Below, one piece after another: positions 1 to 9,446 of a stretch of DNA of 47,175 nucleotides; the first letter of the stretch is position 1; every line of letters begins with the position of its first letter. The stretch comes from Bin22 sp034428635 (GTDB lineage: Bacteria; Chloroflexota; Dehalococcoidia; Lucifugimonadales; UBA3495). The stretch covers positions 1-47,175 of the forward strand of contig DAOUHR010000099.1 in the NCBI GenBank assembly GCA_034428635.1. The letters run 5' to 3'. The notes under the pieces were generated by a model. It did no database searches. It was not told the origin of the DNA and worked only from the letters and a program-made list of their open reading frames with translations. The position numbers and the translations under genes are program-made.

Positions 1-1019
1 CTGGGGGCGATTCTGGGGTTGTCCATCTGCGCCATGCTGTGTGGCGCCCGCAGTCTGTACGCCATCAGTCAATGGGGACGAGACCAGGGACAGGAGGTGT
101 CGGAGGCCTTGGGATTCACTCGGGAGCGGACTCCCTGCGTATCCACTTTGCACCAGGTATTCAGCCGACTGGACCGGGAGGCCTTTGAAGGGCTGCTGGG
201 CCAATGGCTGCAGGAGCGGGGCCTGGAGGCTGGGGAAGCATTGGCCATCGACGGGAAGCGGTTGCGGGGGATTCACGGAGAGAAACTTCCCGGGGTGCAT
301 CTGGTGGCGGCTTATGCCCATCAGTCGGGCATAGTGGTGGGGCAACAGGCAGTGAAACACAAGCGGAATGAACTGGAGGCCGTGTACCGTCTCCTGGACC
401 GCCTGGACTGCCTGGAAGGCCGAGTGGTGACCGGCGATGCCCAGTTCACCCAGCGGAAGGTGTGCCGGAACATCGTGGCTAAAGGGGGCACTACCTCTTC
501 TCGGTAAAGGACAATCAACCCACGCTGAAACAGGACATTGCCGCCCTTTGGGAAGAGGATATGCCGCCCCAGGCAGTGCAAGTGGACCAACATGGGGATC
601 GGGTGGAGGTGCGGCGTCTTTGGGCCTCCGCTGACCTGGTCGGCTACAGCGACTGGCCCCATCTGGCCCAGGTGTGCTGGATGGAACGTATCGTCCACCG
701 CCAGGGTAGCGTCCGCCGCGAGGTCGCTCACGCCGTAACCAGTATTTCACCGCAGCAGGCTGACCCCGCCAGGCTGCTGCAACTGTGGCGGAGCCATTGG
801 GGAGTCGAAAACCGGGTGTTCTGGGTGCGGGATGTGACCATGGATGAAGACCGGTGCCAGGTGAGAACCGGTTCCGCCCCGCAAATAATGGCAGGACTGC
901 GCAATCTGGTCATCAGTCTCTTGAGACTGGAAAAGGAACCCAACATCGCCGCTGCACTACGTCGCTGCGCCACCAGACCTTCCCGTTCCCTCTCATTGGT
1001 CGGTGCTCCCATCCAATAA
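1..1019 (+). pseudogene. ISAs1-family transposase, frameshifted and 5' partial
   Basis: This is a DDE transposase of the ISAs1 family. The frame is open from base 1, so the gene starts outside the window. The first part carries the family's catalytic context GEALAIDGKRLRG and then VVTGDAQFTQRKVC, where the Asp residues belong to the DDE triad. At about 490, in a GGGGGC run, one base appears to be missing. The frame there runs to a stop at 507, and the neighbouring frame continues smoothly as HYLFSVKDNQPTLKQD. The C-terminal part contains RSHWGVENRVFWVRDVTMDED, the family's conserved final Glu region. One indel therefore inactivates an otherwise complete C-terminal two-thirds. Confidence 0.85.
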
Positions 1020-1032
1020 TCGAAAGACCCTG
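1..1032 (+). mobile_element. ISAs1-family insertion sequence, right-hand part
   Basis: The element enters from beyond the left edge of the window and ends at position 1032. Its terminal sequence reads AATCGAAAGACCCTG at 1018-1032. Read from the outside inward this is CAGGGTCTTTCGATT, a terminal repeat of the CAGGG type usual for ISAs1-family elements. The same sequence forms both ends of the small element at 2396-2550. The transposase stop codon (1017-1019) lies just inside the end. Target duplication cannot be checked because the left end is off-window. Confidence 0.8.
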
Positions 1033-1740
1033 CCATGCGGCGTCATCCCATTCAACCTGCAAGTTACGGTGATCAGGCTCCGTCAGTTCTGGTGATTGGA
1101 GGCCGGCTCCATTCCAATACTCTGTGACCACGTTGATGTCCCAAGAAGATGGGCTATGTACCCCCTGGCAATCATGACCGTTACTTACAAATGAGTCATT
1201 CATCACAGATAGTAATTCTGTGCAGGATGGAGACCAATCTTCGGTATATTGTTCGTCCAGCCCCATCCAGTGACCAAGCTCATGGCGAAGCTGGTCCTCA
1301 ATGCCCAAGGGAGTCAAGTTTGATTGCGCTAAGGTAAGACGTATCTGACCATGAAGCAAGTAATCGGCTTTGCGATCGCTATTGGGTTGGGTACCGATTA
1401 TGGTGAGACATGCGTCAGAGAAAAGGCCACATTGGGCCTGCCTGAAATAGATGTTATATCCCTGAGTAGTGTCATTGACATAACTAAGCTGGGGAACCGC
1501 ATTCTCCCATGACTGGACCGCAGCGACCACCTGCTGCGTGAAAGAACCATCGTCTACCCAGTTGTTATCATCAGGCCCGAAAGACCACCATGAGGAGACT
1601 GCATTGAAAGGGTAAACTACGCTAAATTGGCTCCTATCGGCTGGGTTTTCCTGCATGTAGGTGAAATGGCGGGCCAGACTGTCATTGCTAGATGCAAAAA
1701 ACAAAGCGGCGCTCAGTACCAACGCAAATATCCAGGGCAT
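1033..1740 (-). pseudogene. Secreted matrixin-like zinc metalloprotease, 3' end cut off by ISAs1
   Basis: The product begins with a signal peptide (residues 1-23, MPWIFALVLSAALFFASSND). Around residue 155 it carries HELGHWMGLDE, the extended zinc-binding motif HExxHxxGxxD-like of metzincin/matrixin proteases. It is probably exported and hydrolyses peptides outside the cell; that role follows from the family. The native sequence stops at about residue 236: the codons for W-Q-G run directly into the ISAs1 end at 1032, and the reading frame then continues about 40 codons inside the IS to a stop at 913. The protease core is intact, so a truncated enzyme could still be made. It starts 15 bases after the stop of the upstream membrane-anchored protein gene, suggesting a two-gene operon. 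Confidence 0.75.
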
Positions 1741-1754
1741 CAGCCATTTCCTCG

Positions 1755-2303
1755 TTATTTACTCCCTTCTTCGTAGTCCTCTCTATGGGGCCCCCACCGC
1801 TTCTCATAGAATTCTTTGTCGACCAGTTGCATTTTGTCTATGCCCAATTGGTCGATCAAGAACTGAAACTCCTTCTCGTGCCCTTCGCCGATTTGGAATT
1901 CCCCGGTCTTCCGCGAAATATTGGCCACTTCACCACTGCGAACGATGAGGTATACGGGCAGTGGTAGTGGTTCAATCGTCATTCCTTTAGGAGTTTCAAC
2001 CGGGGAGGATCTGTGCATGACAAGTCCATCCATTTTTGCGTCTCCAGGCAGTTCAAAGGCTCTTCCAGCTGCCACCAACGGTACCGGAGCGTTCTTAGAA
2101 TGCTCAAGTATCTTGTCCATTTCAGCTTTGCTGAATAATGCAGGAGGTTTGGTCATGGTTACAACCGGCCGGCCGTCAGGTTTAGCAGGTTGCTGACTCA
2201 TTGCTCCCATGGAGCCTGCTACTACTACAGCGGTCAAAACCAGAGCGCCAAGCACCTGCATCCATCTATATTTGAAGACAGCGCCTACTTCCTTCAGTTT
2301 CAT
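1755..2303 (-). CDS. Membrane-anchored exported protein of unknown function
   Basis: This 182-residue protein has an N-terminal hydrophobic segment (about residues 15-36, WMQVLGALVLTAVVVAGSMG) and a hydrophilic remainder, so it is probably exported or anchored by a single N-terminal helix. I do not recognise the family. The soluble part is rich in Lys/Glu, with a Pro-rich stretch near residues 40-55 and no cysteine pairs. The gene lies 15 bases upstream of the truncated metalloprotease gene on the same strand, so the two were probably co-transcribed. A role linked to the protease, such as an inhibitor or partner, is possible but only an inference. Its 5' side abuts the IS1380 relic at about 2340, so the native promoter may have been displaced. 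Confidence 0.6.
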   Translation of the reverse strand: MKLKEVGAVFKYRWMQVLGALVLTAVVVAGSMGAMSQQPAKPDGRPVVTMTKPPALFSKAEMDKILEHSKNAPVPLVAAGRAFELPGDAKMDGLVMHRSSPVETPKGMTIEPLPLPVYLIVRSGEVANISRKTGEFQIGEGHEKEFQFLIDQLGIDKMQLVDKEFYEKRWGPHREDYEEGSK

Positions 2304-2337
2304 TTGCCAGATCCTTGGCCACTACTTCTACCCAATG

Positions 2338-3088
2338 ATAACCTCAAATTATATCATTATCGAGGCCCTACCCGAGGATGCCTGGACGCCCCTCCCAGGG
2401 TCTTTCGATTTTCCAAGATGTCCCTTCCCCCTTGATGGGGGAAGGTTAGGATGGGGGTGAAAGTGCAAGGCAACGAGTCATCTGGCCGAAGAACGCCCCC
2501 CTCACCCTAGCCCTCTCCCGCCAGGGGTGAGGGAAAATCGAAAGACCCTGACGCCCCTCCCCTACTGGATGGAGGGAGCTGCCGATGTGGCCGAGATCGC
2601 TTACACTCCCTTCGGAAGCAGGCCCGATGCCGCGCCGGTGCGGCTCATCGTCCGTAGGGTCAAGCCCGCGCCTGGGTCCCAACTGGCCCTGTTTGCCACC
2701 ACAGCTATCACGCCTTCATCACCGACCGCGACGGCGACACCCTGGACCTGGAGGCCGACCACCGCCGCCACGCCGAGATCGAGAATGCCATCGGGGACCT
2801 GAAGTACGGCGTGGGACTAACCATCTCCCCTCGGGCCGCTTCCCCGCCAACGCCGCCTGGCTGGCGGTGCAGGTGATGGCGCATAATCTCGGCCGCTGGA
2901 CCGCCCGCATCGGCCTGGGCGAGCAGATAGTGACCACCAAGACCCTGCGGCGACGCTTCTTCTCCCTGGCCGGACGTCTCACCCGCAAAGGCCGTCGCCT
3001 CACCCTGCATTTGCCCCAGGGCTGGCCCTGGCTAAATCAGTTCTGCGCCGCCTTGGCGAAACTGCGCGCTGTGCCGCTCCCTTCCTGA
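2338..3088 (+). pseudogene. IS1380-family transposase relic (copy A), split by a small inserted element
   Basis: Translation of 2356-2395 gives EALPEDAWTPLP, and the text after the small element resumes with PYWMEGAADVAE. Removing the insertion and one copy of its 10-base duplication restores D-A-W-T-P-L-P-Y-W-M-E-G without a break. This matches copy B at 5.3-6.3 kb. Downstream, one base is missing near 2700 (between TTTGCCACC and AGCTATCAC). Another is missing in GGACTAACCATC (2814-2825), where the family reads G-L-N-H-L-P-S-G-R. The C-terminal part up to AVPLPS and the stop at 3086-3088 is clear. The N-terminal half is gone. No active enzyme can be made. Confidence 0.85.
2396..2550. mobile_element. 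155-bp MITE mobilised by ISAs1-type ends, with 10-bp target duplication
   Basis: Perfect 19-bp inverted repeats CAGGGTCTTTCGATTTTCC lie at 2396-2414 and, inverted, at 2532-2550. Immediately outside them is the direct repeat ACGCCCCTCC at 2386-2395 and 2551-2560. The first 15 bases of the repeat equal the end of the ISAs1 copy at 1018-1032, and 8-10 bp duplications are usual for that family. The inside has no ORF but has hairpin-forming runs such as CTTCCCCCTTGATGGGGGAAG. It is inserted in an IS1380 transposase relic. Confidence 0.9.
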
Positions 3089-3710
3089 CGACGCCCTCGG
3101 CGTTTGACTGTCCACCAGCAATCCCGACCGATTGGCTGTCTCGCGCCAGCCTGGGCTCCGCGTGTCAACTGCTGCAATCTGCCCCCAGATCCTGCCCGTC
3201 GCCAGTGCTGCGGCCGATCAAAATCCCCTCATCGCCACTGACACACTCAGCGCCCGCCCCAATCCGTCGGTATCAACGCCCTGCCGGACCCTCTCTTCAC
3301 CTTTCGTCCCCAGTCTGACCACCTCGACGCTGTCCCATCGGTGGATTCGGGCTAGCAGTTTGTCCGGGGATTATCTTCAGGCGGGCATGGGGTGAGGGTG
3401 CAGGTTGGTGAATGGCGGCAGGTTCAAGGATGCCGTGACGCTAGCCAGCAGGGAAGCACTCCCGCTGGCTGGATCAGGGCCTGTTCTCCCCCCTTTGGCG
3501 GGGATACCGGCGCCGAAGCGGAACAGCTTCAGCAGATTGTGGCCGGTGCAAATGAGAGACCATTCCCCGGTGACCTTCTCCAGGCCCCGCAGCAGGAATT
3601 GCCGGAAGCCCCGGGCCTGCTTGATCTGGCCGAAGACCGGTTCCACCGTATGCATTCTTAAAGCGTAGCGCTGTCGTCCCCGTTTGGTCTGCAATTTGCG
3701 GCGCATCCGG

Positions 3711-3738
3711 TCCCTGGGAGAGAGTCCCTGGGAGAGAG
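3711..3738. repeat. 14-bp tandem repeat, two copies
   Basis: The unit tccctgggagagag occurs at 3711-3724 and 3725-3738 and is followed by a partial third match. The extra copy shifts the IS1182 transposase frame near its C-terminal end. Confidence 0.95.
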
Positions 3739-4588
3739 TCCCTTGGGTATACGGCCCCGGGGCGCCGGTGGGGGCACCCAGCCGTGGCGGGTTTTCTCCG
3801 GCGCGATGAAGGGGTCCACTCCCAGGATGCAGAGTTCCTCCACCGCTTTCGCCGAGTAGTACCCAGCGTCGGCGGATACCTCTTGGGGCACGGAGCCCAC
3901 GTTGTCGATGGTCTCCCCAATCATCGTCGCCGCCTGTTGCTTGTCCGAAGGCTGGTTGGTGGCCCGGGCCGCCACAATCACCTGATGCTCCTGGTCCACC
4001 ACCGCCTGGCAGTTGTAGGACTGCTGGAAGTCCCGGCCCCCCGGGCCCGGCATGATCCTGGAGTCTGGATCGGTGAAGTTGCGCTGCGCCTGGTCGTCGG
4101 GCACACCGGAATGGCCTTTGCCTTCAGTCTGGGCCTCCTCGGCAGCGGCTTGAGCCTGGGCTTCCAGCGCAGCTTTGGCCTCCCGTATCTTCCTGAGCCG
4201 GCCCTCCCGGAAGGACAGTTCCTCCGGCAATTCGTCTCCCCGCTTGTCCTTGCCGTAGCGCCGGTCCTCCTCCTCGTCCTCCTCCTGGGCCCGCCGGAGC
4301 AACTCATCCACCTCCCCCTGCAACTGGGCTTCCTTCTCCTTCATCCGCCGGTAGCTCATGGCCTTGTGTTTGGAGGCGTTGGCCCGGACCTTGGTCCCGT
4401 CCAGGGCCACGTGCCCCAGCTTCACCAGTCCCGCCTGCTGGCATAGGGCCAGCACCTGCAGGAACAGCCCGGACAAAGCCCCCAGGTGGTCCTTGCGGAA
4501 ATCGGAGATGGTCCGGAAGTCCGGGGTGTTGTTGGCCGCCAGCACCCGGAAGGCGATGTCCTCGTCCAGCCTCTGGGCCATGCGCCGC

Positions 4589-4630
4589 GACGACGCCACC
4601 CCGACGATGCCACCCCGACGATGCCACCCC
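4589..4630. repeat. 14-bp tandem repeat, three copies
   Basis: The unit gacgatgccacccc occurs at 4603-4616 and 4617-4630, with a one-base variant at 4589-4602. The 28 extra bases shift the IS1182 transposase reading frame by one. Confidence 0.95.
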
Positions 4631-4852
4631 GACGCAGTAGCCATACAGCAGCACCTTCACCATCATCCGGGGATGGTAGGGTGGGCCGCCACGGCTTTCC
4701 CGCTCATAGCGCTCCGTGATCTCCGACAGGTCCAACTGGTCCACCACGTCGGAGATGAAGTAGGCCAGGTGGTCCTGGGGAAGCCACTCCTGCAACGCCG
4801 CTGGCAGCAGCAACTGCTGGTCAGGGTCATAAGGCAGGTAGGTCTTGTTCAT

Positions 4853-5269
4853 TGGGCGACCTCCGCGTGCGGGTGCCCCTCATCATACACCCGCTCCTTC
4901 GCTAAACCTGTTGCTCGGACAGACTGCTAGAGACGAGTAAGGTCCCCGTCGTCACCCGACAGAAGGATAAGCCTCAATCAAGGAAATTGGTTCCAATTAA
5001 TCGGGAGTGCATCAGTTCAGCCTCGACTTGGCAATTGGGACTGGTCATGTGGGCTTGGATCGATTGAAAAGGAGTTGGCAGGCCAGTCCTTAAGACACTA
5101 ACTCGAAGCCAATCACGAAGGTTTGTAATATATTAGCCGTGTTCCCTATCCCAAGAGGCCCGGGCGCAACCTTAGGGTCACGGTGCAACGGTCACAATGT
5201 CCCCAACCACATCCCAAAGACGGTTCGGCCCATCGTCGAGATAGGCCCCATTCGCCCAGCTCAGGATTG
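4853..5269. other. Non-coding spacer between IS1182 and IS1380 copy B
   Basis: No convincing gene is visible. At 5178-5270 the minus-strand frame of the IS1380 relic runs into unrelated sequence (SWANGAYLDDGPNRLWDVV). This could be the tail of a gene into which the transposon landed, but it is too short to assign. Confidence 0.4.
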
Positions 5270-6341
5270 CTGGCGAAGCGGCCCGAGGGGAGATGGTTAG
5301 TCCCACGCCGTACTTCAGGTCCCGGATGGCATTCCCGATCTCGGCGTGGCGGCGGTGGTCGGCCTCCAGTTCCAGCACATCCCCCTCCCGGTCGGTGATG
5401 AAGCCGTGATAGCTGTAGGAGGTGAAGATGGCCAGTTGGGAGCCGGGCGTAAGCTTGACCCTACGGACGATGAGCCGCACCGGCGCGGCATGGGGCTTGC
5501 TACGGAAAGGTGTGTATTCAGCCTCGGCCACATCGGCGGCGCCCTCCATCCAGTAGGGGATGGGCGTCCAAGCAACCTCGGGGATGGCCTTGATGAGGTT
5601 GCACAGGCTGGCACGCTGACGGACGGTGATGGAGAAGCGGACATACGTCCTGCGGCAGAGGACGCCGATGGCATGGGTGTAGAAGCTGCTGTCGGCCCGC
5701 ACCGTGAGTTGCCCCTGGCCCCTCCGTAGAGCACCCTCCCGCAGGAAGTGGGCGGCGCCCCAGGCGGTGCTGGCCCGGCCTTCCCTGAGCCGGGCCATGA
5801 GCACGTCGCCGGTTCCGGCGGCCACGGCGACGAGCGGGTGATAGCCCCGCTGGCCGATGTAGCCATGGTGGCGGGCCGCCTCCTTGGCTAGGCCGTACGT
5901 CTCGCAGATGGTGGAATCCAGGTCGATAATGAATGGTGCGTCGTCGGGTCCCGCCCCAGCGGCCCAGGCCCGTGCCAGCAGTTCCCGGCTCACCCGGTCC
6001 AGCTGGCGGACGTGGCCCTACCGGAAGCTACGCAGGAAGGTACCGAGAGTGGAGGGCGCTTTGACCTTGCACCCCAGCACCCGCCCAGTGCTGCCGGGAC
6101 GCAGCGCATCGGCGGCGTCAATGCAGTCGCCCCCAGCCAGGGCTGAGGCCACCAGGGTCATCAGCTTGTCTCCGGTGTTGGCCCGGCCCGGGGCATCGCC
6201 CAGGTCCAGGTGATGGTCAACCAGTTCCCGTAACCCCAGGCGCAGGGCCAGGGTGGCGGGCAAAAGCAACCCGGCGTTGGACACCAGGTGGTGATCGTCG
6301 AAGGCAACGTGGATGCGGTCGGGGTGCTCAAGTGGTAGCAT
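5270..6341 (-). pseudogene. IS1380-family transposase (copy B), nonsense-split and 3' truncated
   Basis: From ATG 6341 the protein reads as an IS1380-family DDE transposase (IRVHAFDDHHLVSNAGLLLP-like start, then GDCIDAADALRPGSTGRVLG). An in-frame TAG at 6018-6020 follows LGTFLRSFR. The same frame continues with GHVRQLDRVSRELLARAWAAG, so a single nonsense change splits it. The DDE region includes FIIDLDSTICETYG and YHPLVAV. Like copy A it contains GGACTAACCATC, with one base missing relative to G-L-N-H-L-P-S-G-R. The homology ends abruptly at about 5270. An inverted repeat (GGTGCTCC/GGAGCACC, near 6348 and 6402) precedes the start and could be a hairpin of the IS leader. Confidence 0.85.
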
Positions 6342-6579
6342 CTAAAAGGTGCTCCTTCTTTCCGGTCGGTTTTCTGCTCAAAAACCATTATCCCAGATTC
6401 AGGGGAGCACCCGTTCACCCCCTCCGAACACCTTTACTTTTCACTCTTTCGGTGGACTTGGGCTAACGTAAGACGAGAAAAGGTAATCGACCGTAGAGTG
6501 TGTGCACTACAATGCTAGGCGTAAGGGAATGTAACTGCGGAGTGAGATGAGTCCTCAGAACCGGAAGGAGTGTATAGCC

Positions 6580-7056
6580 ATGTCAGAGGAGCAAGAAATC
6601 CTGAAAAACATACGGGGCTGTGAACCGATAGCCCTCTCCAAGAACCACGTGGTTCAGCCCGAGTACGTCAACGCTATTCAGAACTCGGTGCTGGCCCGTT
6701 GGTGCTTGTCGCATGGGGAGACCATCCCCATCCCGAAAGTCAGCGAGGCGGAGCAGCGCTCGTTGGTGGGACTGGTAGAGAAAATCCTGGCCGCCAAAGA
6801 CGCCGACTCCCAGGCAGACACGGAAGCCATGGAGCGGGAAATAGACCGGCAGGTGTACAAGTTGTACGGCCTGACGGAGGAAGAGGAAACCGCCATAGAA
6901 CGCAGCCTGGGCCTAATCCACCAAACCGACGATGAAGAAGACGCGGCACTGCTACAGGCAATGGAAGAGGCCGACATCGACGATCCCGACAACTTTGCCA
7001 GCGAAGCGGAGGTAATGGCGACGCTGCGAAGTCTTCGGGACTCGCATGGAAATTAG
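6580..7056 (+). CDS. Probable antitoxin with a type IIG-like C-terminal motif
   Basis: I place the start at ATG 6580 because aaggag (6565-6570) lies nine bases upstream; an earlier ATG at 6547 has no such site. The 158-residue protein is acidic. It contains EREIDRQVYKLYGLTEEEE, a motif well known from the C-termini of Eco57I-like type IIG restriction-methylation enzymes and seen in small partners of RelE toxins. The last 11 bases overlap the toxin gene, giving translational coupling. The role as antitoxin is inferred from that pairing. It may have arisen from, or share a DNA-recognition tail with, a restriction enzyme. Confidence 0.65.
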   Translation: MSEEQEILKNIRGCEPIALSKNHVVQPEYVNAIQNSVLARWCLSHGETIPIPKVSEAEQRSLVGLVEKILAAKDADSQADTEAMEREIDRQVYKLYGLTEEEETAIERSLGLIHQTDDEEDAALLQAMEEADIDDPDNFASEAEVMATLRSLRDSHGN

Positions 7057-7312
7057 GTATCACAACCAGTTCAACCGCGACTTGCGACGGCTGAGCAACC
7101 CTTCCCTGGCTGCCCGGGTAGAACAGGTCATTGAAGAGTTGAAAGCGGCATCCACCATCAGGGATGTGCGCGGCGTGAGCAGAATGACTGGCGCCGGGGA
7201 GCACTACAGGATACGCATCAGAGAATACCGCCTGGGCATAACGATGGACAGCGAAACGGCCATCCTGCGCCGTTTCCTTCCCCGGCGCGAAATCTACCGC
7301 TACTTTCCGTGA
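7046..7312 (+). CDS. RelE/ParE-family toxin
   Basis: This 88-residue basic protein begins MEIRYHNQFNRDLRRL and ends with YRIRIREYRLGITMDSE and FLPRREIYRYFP. This is the usual RelE-superfamily layout: an N-terminal strand, two helices, then a beta sheet with the R-x-G-[DIR]-YR-like core. Members cleave ribosome-bound mRNA or inhibit gyrase; which applies here cannot be told. The start overlaps the end of the acidic upstream gene (ATGGAAATTAG), as in toxin-antitoxin operons. The frame is intact and the length is normal for the family. Confidence 0.8.
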   Translation: MEIRYHNQFNRDLRRLSNPSLAARVEQVIEELKAASTIRDVRGVSRMTGAGEHYRIRIREYRLGITMDSETAILRRFLPRREIYRYFP

Positions 7313-7451
7313 TGGACCCGGGCAGCTCAACGCGCTGAGCCTTGCTGCCAGAGAGTGAGTGCACAGTGAAGTTACGGAGTTGATGGAGAACCGCCGAAAG
7401 CGGGCGTGGAGCGTCGGATAAAGTAGTGCTAGCACAATAACAGCTCCGTGA

Positions 7452-8984
7452 GCTGGTCCCGAGGAGGAGCCTTGGTATGCGAGAAGCCCCGTCGACAGAA
7501 CACTAGGTGAGGAAAGCTGGTTGGAAGAGATCAACATATCGGCTTTGGCAAAAGCTTTCCAATCCGTGGTCAGGGATGTGTTTATCACAGACGACCATAG
7601 GTTCGGTTTCTGGGTGAATAACCGGGACCGGATTGAGAGGCCCATATTCGTTAAGGCTATGGTGGAAGGGATGCGGGAGTCTCTTGTTGCAAAGAACTTC
7701 TCCCGCTTGGGGCAATTTCTAGAATTCTGCCACTGGGTGCTTGAGCATCCGGACCAAGATTCAGGAGCGGGTCGGTGGGATAGCGACCAGGACAAGGACG
7801 CACCCGGTTGGCATTCGTCGCGGCGGGCTGTTGGCGATGTTGCGGGTTCTTGCCTCAGTGAAAACGTGGAGGCCCCAGTATCGTTCCAAAAGGAGTTAGC
7901 GTACATTCTGAAGCTGTTATCTGAGCAACCGGACTGGCGTTTGGATGACAAAGATGGGGTTACGTCAGGCCATGAGGATTACTTATCGGTAGCGATCAAC
8001 AACACTCGGAGCCGTGCGCTGGAAGTTGCGGTTGACCTCGGCTTCCGGTTGCGCAGATCCAACCAAGAGGCCGACATTACCGAGGTTACTGACATTTTTT
8101 GAGGCACGTTTCGCATCGGCCGACGATGTCCCTTTGACCTTGCCGGAGAGCGCGCTTTTGGTATTCAATTATTCTCGCATTTTGAGGTTGAATGACAAAT
8201 GGGCTGCCCAGCATAGGTCCGATTTCTTTCCTCAGGGAGAGGCGTTACCGTGGGTGGTAGCCTTCAGAACGTATTTGCGTTCCACTCGTCCAAACCTTGC
8301 TGTTTACTCAGTCCTCAAAAGCGATTATGAATTCGCTGTCGACAGCTTGGGAACTCCTTCGGCGTTATCCTGTGGGGGTACAGATTTCGCGGACTTACTG
8401 GGACAACACCTGTTTTCATTTTATGTATGGGGAGCATACCAACTCAGGGGGGACGACAGCCTCATTGAGCGATTCTATGAGGCCGTTGGCAGTAATTCAG
8501 CTCATCGTGGCTCCTTGTTTGATCATGTTGGCCGGATTTTGTGGAACACGCCGAAGCCACTGCCCCAGGACCTGGCGGAAAGAATACTTGCATTTTTCGA
8601 CTGGCGCTTGGACGTAGCCCTGCCGGACGAGTTGCATAACTTCTCCTTGTGGCTGGAGGCGGAGTGCTTAGAGGAAGAATGGCGCTTGACACCTCTTACT
8701 CCAAAATCCTGGATCTGGAGTTCCCTCCAGGGACGCTAATTTATGGGGAGATGCAGTCTCTGGCAAGACTCCTTTCGAGCCAGCCGGCACTGGTTGTTGA
8801 GTGTTTTGCAAAGTTGACGGAAAAGATGGGCCCACAAACCTCTCAGATCTCGACCGAATCAGCAAGTTCCATTATTGTTGCAGGTCTGGCCAGTGGTAGT
8901 TCTCAGGTGCGTGAGGCTGCACAACGGGCACGCGAGAGTCTGCTACGCAAGGGGCGGTTCGAATTCCTGCAATTGGAGGTCTAG
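7452..8984 (+). pseudogene. C-terminal relic of a large multi-domain protein, two frameshifts
   Basis: Three overlapping frames join into one protein of about 510 residues. The first runs from an upstream stop (7449) to 8102. The next begins after the six-T run at 8091-8096, where one fewer T keeps the frame (D-I-F-E-A-R-F-A). The third begins near 8690 (SYSKILDLEFPPGTLIYGE). The segment HEDYLSVAINNTRSRALEVA recalls the helical C-terminal regions of very large (over 1000 residue) bacterial NTPase-like proteins, some of which are defense-associated. I cannot name the family with certainty. The N-terminal part, which would carry the catalytic domains, is absent. Confidence 0.5.
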
Positions 8985-9029
8985 AGTTCCTCTGGATATG
9001 GCCTGCCCCCACGGCTTTCTGCTGCTGCT

Positions 9030-9331
9030 GCATCGCCCACTCTTAGGCGTCAAGGAAGAGGCTCTGGGCCATACCGACGCAGCGGCCGTGGCCGGTGTAG
9101 CCATCCCGAAGATTCTTGCGTTGAGACCAGCAGGGCCTGGGCACCCTCTTTACCGATGTAGACTACCATTCCCCCGGCCTCCTGTTCTGTTTTGGACTGG
9201 CGCAGGGTGCTCACCGCAGCCAGGGCATCGGCGGCGAGCGGCCGAGCCTGCTTCTGTGGTTTCCTAAGGGCCCGGGGATGCCCTTGAGGATCTGTCGGAT
9301 CCCTTTTGCTATCGGTGGGAGCAGGGTGGCC
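9030..9331 (-). pseudogene. Tyrosine integrase remnant with internal deletion
   Basis: Reading from 9331, the minus strand gives GHPAPTDSKRDPTDPQGHPR, then RKPQKQARPLAADALAAV, which corresponds to GHPDPTDNDGVRRVLAG and the following linker in the intact integrase at 45.5 kb. It then jumps to RQSKTEQEAGGMVVYIGKEG, matching that protein's NSKTDQIGEGSVLYL. After one frameshift, GYTGHGRCVGMAQSLF matches its FAGHSPRVGMAIDLA, the HxxR catalytic box. The region with the first catalytic Arg is deleted and no enzyme can be made. It lies in the opposite orientation to the intact gene. Confidence 0.8.
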
Positions 9332-9446
9332 AACGGACTGATGGAGCGGTTCGACCAGTCCATGCTCGCAGCTTTACTGACGTCTGCCGCTTGCCAGGCG
9401 CTCGCTTCGTTCGGTACACTTCCGATTATTTACAGAAGGCAGGTTT

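Larger units (their letters stand above)
3377..4852 (-). pseudogene. IS1182-family transposase disrupted by two 14-bp tandem expansions
   Basis: The N-terminus (from 4852, MNKTYLPYDPDQQLLLPAAL) and the central and C-terminal parts are typical of IS1182 transposases. The first part contains YHPRMMVKVLLYGYCVG, then LDEDIAFRVLAANNTPDFRT and VALDGTKVRANASKHKAMSY. The DDE-type core has SADAGYYSAKAVE. The last segment contains MHTVEPVFGQIKQARGFRQF. Two reading-frame breaks have the same cause: a 14-base unit present three times at 4589-4630 and another 14-base unit present twice at 3711-3738. Deleting two copies of the first and one of the second restores one continuous frame of about 480 codons. 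The element is therefore recently inactivated, not eroded. Confidence 0.88.

Noticed and set aside
2814..2825. Programmed frameshift in IS1380
   Set aside because: GGACTAACC does not contain a recognised slippery heptamer, and copy A has a second indel, so decay is simpler.
3784..4446. Long plus-strand open frame of 220 codons inside the IS1182 gene
   Set aside because: It is antisense to the transposase; its composition (long Leu/Val/His runs) reflects the codon bias of the real gene.
6740..7951. 403-codon minus-strand frame across the RelE module
   Set aside because: It spans two intact plus-strand genes and has no recognisable motif; it is a shadow frame.
9001..9267. Plus-strand open frame near 8875-9267
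   Set aside because: The minus strand of the same stretch clearly encodes integrase pieces, so the plus-strand frame is a shadow.
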